A DNA stretch of 10,807 nt from Chromatiaceae bacterium. Its GTDB lineage: Bacteria; Pseudomonadota; Gammaproteobacteria; Chromatiales; Chromatiaceae. Where the stretch lies: the NCBI GenBank assembly GCA_012962365.1, contig DTXR01000073.1, positions 1 through 10,807 of the forward strand, read 5' to 3'. The notes beneath the pieces are model-generated. The model saw nothing but the letters and a program-made list of their open reading frames with translations, did no database searches and had not been told where the DNA came from. Positions 7,056 through 10,807 of the stretch are shown piece by piece. The translations under genes and the position numbers were made by a program. The stretch's first letter is position 1. Each line of letters starts with the position of its first letter.

Positions 7056-7676
7056 ATGGCACAGTTTTTTCAGATACATCCCGAAAACCCCCAGCCGCGA
7101 CTTGTGCGCCAAGCGGTGGAGATCCTGCGTAACGGTGGTGTCATCATCTATCCCACGGATTCCAGCTACGCCATTGGCTGCCATGTGGGAGACAAGGCAG
7201 CGATGGATCGCATCCGACAGATACGCCGCCTGGACGACAAGCACAACTTCACCCTGGTGTGCCGGGATCTGTCGGAGATCTCCCAGTACACCAAGCTGGG
7301 CAACCAGCAGTACCGTTCGATCAAAAGCCTGACGCCAGGCCCCTACACCTTTATATTGAAGGCGACCAAGCAGGTGCCCAAGCGCCTCATGAACCCCAAA
7401 CGCAAAACCATCGGCATCCGTATTCCAGACAATCGGGTCGCCCTGGCGCTGCTGGAAGAACTCAACGAACCCATTTTGAGCAGCACACTGATTCTTCCCG
7501 GCGAAGATCTGCCCATGATGGATCCCTACGACATGAAGCAGACCCTGGAAAATCAGGTCGACCTGATCATCGATGGCGGCTATTGCGGGTACGACCCGAC
7601 TACCGTGGTGGTCATGGAAGACGACGAACCTTGGATTGCCCGCGAAGGCAAGGGCGATGCTTCTTTGTTTGAATGA
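7056..7676 (+). CDS. yciO: YciO, Sua5/YciO/YrdC family protein (L-threonylcarbamoyladenylate synthase-related)
   Basis: A 206-residue cytoplasmic protein, the same length as E. coli YciO, with the family fold that in YrdC/Sua5 makes threonylcarbamoyl-AMP for the tRNA t6A modification. Near-identical landmarks run through it: AQFFQIHPENPQ at the N-terminus, GGVIIYPTDSSYAIGC (about 27-42), DKHNFTLVCRDLSE (61-74), PGPYTFILKATKQVP (92-106), RKTIGIRIP (113-121), SSTLILPGE (139-147) and VDLIIDGGYCG (167-177). The Asn of the YrdC S-x-N motif is absent here, as in YciO proteins. This favours YciO over the essential YrdC/TsaC, so its physiological role should be called uncertain. The start ATG 7056 lies one base after the rnm stop, with GGAAG about 10 bases upstream. 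The longer frame from 6843 overlaps rnm and is rejected. Confidence 0.93.
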   Translation: MAQFFQIHPENPQPRLVRQAVEILRNGGVIIYPTDSSYAIGCHVGDKAAMDRIRQIRRLDDKHNFTLVCRDLSEISQYTKLGNQQYRSIKSLTPGPYTFILKATKQVPKRLMNPKRKTIGIRIPDNRVALALLEELNEPILSSTLILPGEDLPMMDPYDMKQTLENQVDLIIDGGYCGYDPTTVVVMEDDEPWIAREGKGDASLFE

Positions 7677-7697
7677 TCCTCCTGACGTGTTTCCGGA

Positions 7698-7703
7698 TAT
7701 AAT
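7698..7703 (+). promoter_or_regulatory. Perfect -10 box abutting the M50 protease start
   Basis: TATAAT at 7698-7703 lies so that a normal start point (7 bases downstream) falls on the A of the ATG at 7710. No recognisable -35 lies at 16-19 bases, and no Shine-Dalgarno sequence precedes the ATG. It may produce a leaderless transcript from within the 33-base gap, or be a chance match. Confidence 0.35.
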
Positions 7704-7709
7704 CACCCG

Positions 7710-8384
7710 ATGCAAGATCTGAATCTGATTCAACAACTGGCGGTGTTCGTGTTGCCCCTGATATTTGCCATAACCGTGCATGAGAGTGCCCACGGCTGGA
7801 TGGCGGACAAGCTGGGTGATCACACCGCCCGCTCCATGGGTCGTGTGACCGTCAATCCCATTCCCCATATCGACCTGGTAGGCACCATCATCGTTCCTCT
7901 GGCGCTGTATGCCATGACCACCCTCGCCGGCGGTGGCGGCCTGATCTTCGGCTGGGCCAAGCCCGTGCCCATCAATCCGCGGAATTTTAAAAATTACCGA
8001 AGAGATACGGCGCTGACCGCTGCTGCCGGCCCCATGTCGAATTTCATCATGTTGCTGATATGGGCAATGGTGTTGCGCTTGAGCATGGGACTGGAAAGCG
8101 GCGCCGGGTGGCTTGCCGAACCCCTGGCCTACATGGCCGTGGGAGGCATTCTCATCAATGCCATTCTCGGGGTGCTGAATCTGTTGCCCATACTGCCGCT
8201 GGATGGCGGCAGGGTGCTTGCGTCCCTGCTGCCCCCCAGGCTGTCCATGTCCTATGCCAAGCTGGAGCCCTGGGGCCTGTTCATTCTCATCGGGTTGATG
8301 GTGACAGGCATCTTGTGGCCACTAATGAGACCCATGCTGCAATTGGTGCAAACCCTCGCCTATTCCGTTGCAGGGCTGATGTAG
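7710..8384 (+). CDS. Site-2 protease family (M50) membrane metalloprotease
   Basis: An integral membrane zinc protease of peptidase family M50, the group that cleaves within or next to membrane segments. Its substrate is not known from sequence. The 224 residues are a minimal form without a PDZ domain. The first membrane helix (about 8-30) carries the zinc motif HESAH (24-28, catalytic Glu25). The family landmarks GRVTVNPIPHIDLVGTI (44-60), FGWAKPVPINPRNF (80-93) and AAAGPMSN (104-111) follow. The third zinc ligand is Asp165 in NLLPILPLDGGRVL (157-170). Further helices are near 57-75, 111-125, 140-158 and 188-206. This short form often lies beside trpS and scpAB in proteobacteria. It starts 33 bases after yciO and ends 43 bases before trpS. 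All catalytic residues are present, so it should be active. Confidence 0.92.
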   Translation: MQDLNLIQQLAVFVLPLIFAITVHESAHGWMADKLGDHTARSMGRVTVNPIPHIDLVGTIIVPLALYAMTTLAGGGGLIFGWAKPVPINPRNFKNYRRDTALTAAAGPMSNFIMLLIWAMVLRLSMGLESGAGWLAEPLAYMAVGGILINAILGVLNLLPILPLDGGRVLASLLPPRLSMSYAKLEPWGLFILIGLMVTGILWPLMRPMLQLVQTLAYSVAGLM

Positions 8385-8397
8385 CGCTGCCGGATAC

Positions 8398-8409
8398 TTT
8401 GAATTCAAA
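8398..8409. promoter_or_regulatory. 12-bp perfect palindrome upstream of trpS
   Basis: TTTGAATTCAAA is a perfect palindrome in the 43-base gap between the protease gene and trpS, ending 18 bases before the trpS ATG. It could be an operator half or a chance element, and no regulator is evident. The trpS ribosome site AGGA (8418-8421) lies just after it. Confidence 0.25.
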
Positions 8410-8427
8410 CTATCGACCAGGAATTAC

Positions 8428-9645
8428 ATGGAAAACGTCGCTTCACAACACGCCCGCGTGCTTTCCGGCATGCGCCCCACCGGTCGCCTCCACCTCGGGC
8501 ATTATCATGGGGTGCTGAAAAACTGGGTGGAACTGCAGCATGAGTATCAGTGCTTCTTCTTCGTCGCCGATTGGCACGCCCTGACCACCCATTATGAAGA
8601 CCCCTCCATCATTCCCGACAGTGTCTGGGACATGGTCGTCGACTGGCTGGCCGCGGGCGTCAATCCAGGAGAAGCGACGTTGTTCATCCAGTCCCGGGTA
8701 CCGGAACATGCCGAGCTCCATCTGCTGCTGTCCATGCTCACGCCCCTGGGCTGGCTGGAGCGTGCGCCCAGCTACAAAGATCAGCAGGAAAAGCTCAAGG
8801 AAAAGGATCTCGCCACCTACGGTTTTCTGGGATATCCGCTGCTGCAGGCGGCAGATATTCTCATTTACCGCGCCGGGCTGGTGCCCGTGGGTGAAGACCA
8901 GGTGGCCCATGTGGAATTGACGCGGGAGATTGCCCGCCGCTTCAATCACATGTACGGACGCGAGCCGGATTTTGAAACCCGGGCGGAAGAAGCAATGAAG
9001 AAAATGGGCAAGAAGAATGCCCGACTCTACGCTAACTACCGCAAGGCCTACCAGGAGCAGGGCGATGATGATGCGCTGGCAGCGGCGCGGGCGTTGCTGG
9101 AATCTCAGCAGAACATCAATCTTGGTGACCGTGACAGGCTGTTTGGCTACCTTGAAGGTGGCAGCAAGGTGATCCTGCCGGAACCCCAGGCCCTGCTCAC
9201 CAAGGTATCCAAGATGCCCGGGCTGGACGGGCAGAAAATGTCCAAGTCCTACGGCAATACCATCCCCCTGAACGCCAAATCCGATGAACTGGAGCAACAG
9301 CTGCGGACCATGCCGACGGATCCGGCGCGGGTGCGCCGCACCGATCCTGGAGATCCAGGCAAATGCCCGGTATGGGAATTTCATGAAGTCTATTCTGACG
9401 AGAGCGTCAAAACCTGGGTAACAGAAGGCTGCCGCAGCGCCGGCATTGGTTGTATTGAATGCAAACAACCGGTCATCGACGCCGTGCTCGCTGAACTGAA
9501 GCCCATCCAGGAGCGTGCTGCGGAATACGAGAACGACCCGGACCTGGTGCGCAATATCATCAACGAAGGTTGTGAAAAAGCGCGGGATGAAGCCCGTGAT
9601 ACCATGGAAGAAGTACGTCATGTGATGTCGCTGGAATATCGATGA
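8428..9645 (+). CDS. trpS: Tryptophan--tRNA ligase, long form with [4Fe-4S] cysteine motif
   Basis: A class I aminoacyl-tRNA synthetase that charges tRNA-Trp with tryptophan in the cytoplasm. The 405 residues exceed the usual ~330. The HIGH motif is HLGH (22-25) within SGMRPTGRLHLGHYHG, and KMSKS is at 270-274 in GQKMSKSYGN. ERAPSYKDQQEK (111-122), YPLLQAADILIY (136-147) and VPVGEDQVAHVELTREIARRFN (152-173) are standard active-site segments. Two features stand out. About 65 residues rich in charged residues and Ala (about 181-247) are inserted before PEPQALL. Cys313-x21-Cys335-x6-Cys342-x2-Cys345 matches the iron-sulfur motif of Thermotoga maritima TrpRS (C-x22-C-x6-C-x2-C), which sits near the anticodon-binding region. 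The start ATG 8428 is preceded by AGGA at 6 bases. The stop overlaps the scpA start as ATGA. Confidence 0.95.
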   Translation: MENVASQHARVLSGMRPTGRLHLGHYHGVLKNWVELQHEYQCFFFVADWHALTTHYEDPSIIPDSVWDMVVDWLAAGVNPGEATLFIQSRVPEHAELHLLLSMLTPLGWLERAPSYKDQQEKLKEKDLATYGFLGYPLLQAADILIYRAGLVPVGEDQVAHVELTREIARRFNHMYGREPDFETRAEEAMKKMGKKNARLYANYRKAYQEQGDDDALAAARALLESQQNINLGDRDRLFGYLEGGSKVILPEPQALLTKVSKMPGLDGQKMSKSYGNTIPLNAKSDELEQQLRTMPTDPARVRRTDPGDPGKCPVWEFHEVYSDESVKTWVTEGCRSAGIGCIECKQPVIDAVLAELKPIQERAAEYENDPDLVRNIINEGCEKARDEARDTMEEVRHVMSLEYR

Positions 9646-10487
9646 ATCCTGCTGAAACACCCTTGCCTAAAGTGCTTTCCCCCGAACCTGCTCCCCGGCA
9701 GGAGGAAATGCCCTTTGCCGTGGTGGAGGGTCAGCCCCAGTATCAGCTGCCGAAGGATCTCTACATACCGCCCGATGCCCTGGAGGTGTTTCTGGATGCC
9801 TTCGAAGGACCGCTGGACCTGCTGCTGTACCTGATCAAGCGCCAGAACCTGGATATCCTGAATATTCCCCTGGCGCGCATCACCGAGCAGTACATGGAGT
9901 ACATCGACCTGATGAAAGAATTGCGCCTGGAGCTGGCGGCAGAATACCTGGTGATGGCCGCCATGCTGGCGGAGATCAAATCCCGCATGCTGTTACCCCG
10001 GCCAGCTTCCGAGGAAGAGGAAGGCGAGGATCCGCGCGCCGAACTGATCCGGCGCTTGCAGGAATACGAGCGCTTCAAACAGGCGGCCGAGGATCTGCAT
10101 GGCATGCCCCAACTCGGACGCGATGTGTTTCCCGTGCGGGTGGAAGTGCCGGACAAGAACATCCGCCAGGAGCCACCCAAATTAGAGCTGAAAGAACTGT
10201 TGCTGGCGCTGAAGGATGTGCTCCAGCGCGCCGACATGTTCAGCAACCATCACATCACACAGGAACCCCTGTCTCTGAGGGAGCGCATGAGCCGGGTGCT
10301 GGAAGCGGTCAGCACCGGGCGCTTTATCGCTTTTCATGAGCTGTTCGACATCACCGAAGGCCGTGATGGCGTGGTCGTCACCTTCATGGCCATCCTTGAA
10401 CTGCTCAAACAAACCCTGATAGAGATGGTGCAGAGCGAGACTTTCGGTCCCATTCATCTAAAGGCGCAGGGAGTGAGCGAGGCATGA
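9642..10487 (+). CDS. scpA: Segregation and condensation protein A (kleisin ScpA)
   Basis: The kleisin subunit of the SMC-ScpAB condensin, which bridges the SMC heads and helps compact and segregate the chromosome. The 281 residues include a low-complexity, Pro-rich N-terminal tail (about 1-45). The conserved kleisin start follows: LDAFEGPLDLLLYLIKRQNLDILNIPLARITEQY (51-84), then LAAEYLVMAAMLAEIKSRMLLP (98-119), an acidic linker ASEEEEGED (122-130), a helical middle, and the C-terminal winged helix (about 205-273). ATG 9642 overlaps the trpS stop as ATGA, which suggests coupling. A second in-frame ATG at 9708 (Met23) follows AGGAGG by only 2 bases and would still leave the kleisin domain intact. 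It overlaps scpB by 4 bases, the usual arrangement for the two partners. Confidence 0.95.
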   Translation: MNPAETPLPKVLSPEPAPRQEEMPFAVVEGQPQYQLPKDLYIPPDALEVFLDAFEGPLDLLLYLIKRQNLDILNIPLARITEQYMEYIDLMKELRLELAAEYLVMAAMLAEIKSRMLLPRPASEEEEGEDPRAELIRRLQEYERFKQAAEDLHGMPQLGRDVFPVRVEVPDKNIRQEPPKLELKELLLALKDVLQRADMFSNHHITQEPLSLRERMSRVLEAVSTGRFIAFHELFDITEGRDGVVVTFMAILELLKQTLIEMVQSETFGPIHLKAQGVSEA

Positions 10488-10804
10488 ATCCCAGTGACAA
10501 CCTGAAACAGATCGTCGAGGCAGCGCTGCTCGCTTCCGGCAAGGCCATGAGCCTGGACAAGCTCCTCGAGCTGTTCGATGAAATGGAGCAGCCGGAGAAG
10601 AAAGCCCTGCGCGCCGTGTTGCAGGAACTGAGTAAAGACTATGCTGACCGGGGCATCGAAGTGAAGGAAGTAGCGTCCGGCTGGCGCATTCAGGTCAGCA
10701 GGGAATGCGCGCCCTGGGTGTCGAGGTTGTGGGAAGAAAAGAAAGTAGATAAAAATGAAGATTTTATCTTCATCTTTTCTTTTTTCATAGTATATACACT
10801 ATAA
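10484..10804 (+). CDS. scpB: Segregation and condensation protein B (ScpB), truncated: about 86 family residues then unrelated tail
   Basis: ScpB dimers bind the ScpA kleisin in the SMC condensin complex. The start ATG overlaps the scpA stop as ATGA. Residues 8-86 follow the family well: KQIVEAALLASGKAMSLDKLLELFD (8-32), GIEVKEVASGWRIQVSRE (57-74) and APWVSRLWEEK (76-86), corresponding to the first winged-helix domain. Intact ScpB continues with a PxRYSRALLETLALIAYRQP-like stretch and a second winged helix (total roughly 170-250 residues). Here residue 87 onward reads KVDKNEDFIFIFSFFIVYTL and stops at 10802-10804. No ScpB signature is visible in the remaining sequence. Base composition drops sharply at the same point. 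The protein is therefore broken by an insertion or by an artefact at the sequence end, and as drawn it is probably non-functional. Confidence 0.85.
   Translation: MNPSDNLKQIVEAALLASGKAMSLDKLLELFDEMEQPEKKALRAVLQELSKDYADRGIEVKEVASGWRIQVSRECAPWVSRLWEEKKVDKNEDFIFIFSFFIVYTL
10741..10786. repeat. Imperfect foldback with T-tract just after the scpB breakpoint
   Basis: ATGAAGAT (10755-10762) and ATCTTCAT (10766-10773) form a perfect 8-bp stem around TTT. The pairing extends imperfectly outward (10741-10762 against 10766-10786), with three mismatches and one bulge. TTTTCTTTTTT follows at 10775-10785, so on the plus strand it resembles a weak, AT-stemmed intrinsic terminator; it could equally be the terminal structure of an inserted element. 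Confidence 0.5.
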
Positions 10805-10807
10805 CCC
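10742..10807. mobile_element. AT-rich foreign-looking segment interrupting scpB (possible element end or assembly artefact)
   Basis: From the breakpoint to the window end only about one base in four is G or C (16 of 67 counting from 10741), against well over half in the coding sequence before it. The segment holds the foldback at 10741-10786 and a near-palindrome ATAGTATATACACTAT at 10787-10802 (one mismatched pair). No transposase or other gene can be seen in so short a stretch. The class of element, if it is one, cannot be determined. Confidence 0.4.

Noticed and set aside
8443..9660. A 405-codon open frame on the minus strand opposite trpS
   Set aside because: It mirrors trpS almost exactly and arises from its codon bias. 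The translation shows no recognisable family, and the plus-strand gene is unambiguous.
1..10807. CRISPR arrays, tRNA or rRNA genes, defence or toxin-antitoxin modules, integrase or transposase genes
   Set aside because: None is visible. The window is almost wholly explained by core metabolic, transport, translation and chromosome-maintenance genes.

Overview
The window reads as chromosomal DNA of a gammaproteobacterium of moderately high G+C. AroG-type DAHP synthase, the rnm (yciV)-yciO pair and their neighbours fit that class. The presence of scpA/scpB (SMC-ScpAB condensin instead of MukBEF) and a long iron-sulfur-type tryptophanyl-tRNA synthetase point away from Enterobacterales. I cannot name a genus. 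Almost every base is coding and no stretch over 300 bases lacks a gene. I see no rRNA, tRNA, CRISPR array or transposase.

Left part (1-6049, minus strand, read right to left): a complete oligopeptide/dipeptide ABC importer operon in the order binding lipoprotein, permease B, permease C, ATPase D, ATPase F. Reading frames overlap by 1 to 4 bases at three of the four junctions. The exception is a 67-base gap between oppC and oppD that holds a hairpin. Downstream on the same strand, after 60 bases that contain a good sigma70-like promoter, lies the N-terminal third of an AroG-like DAHP synthase, cut by the window edge.

Middle (6050-6223): a 174-base AT-rich divergent control region between the importer operon and the rightward cluster. 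It has promoter-like boxes in both directions and an 11-bp inverted repeat over the candidate -35 box of the importer operon.

Right part (6224-10804, plus strand): a compact housekeeping cluster. It holds rnm-like PHP ribonuclease, yciO (Sua5/YciO/YrdC family), an M50 site-2-type membrane protease, trpS with a [4Fe-4S] cysteine motif and an inserted helical segment, then scpA and scpB. trpS/scpA and scpA/scpB overlap by ATGA, indicating translational coupling.

The clearest anomaly is at the right end. ScpB matches its family up to about residue 86. The sequence then switches abruptly to about 66 bases of very AT-rich DNA (roughly a quarter G+C) containing an imperfect foldback, a T-tract and a near-palindrome. 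This looks like the edge of an inserted element, or a contig-end or assembly artefact, that truncates scpB. I found no convincing new multi-gene system; the rest is ordinary core genome with some regulatory details worth checking.
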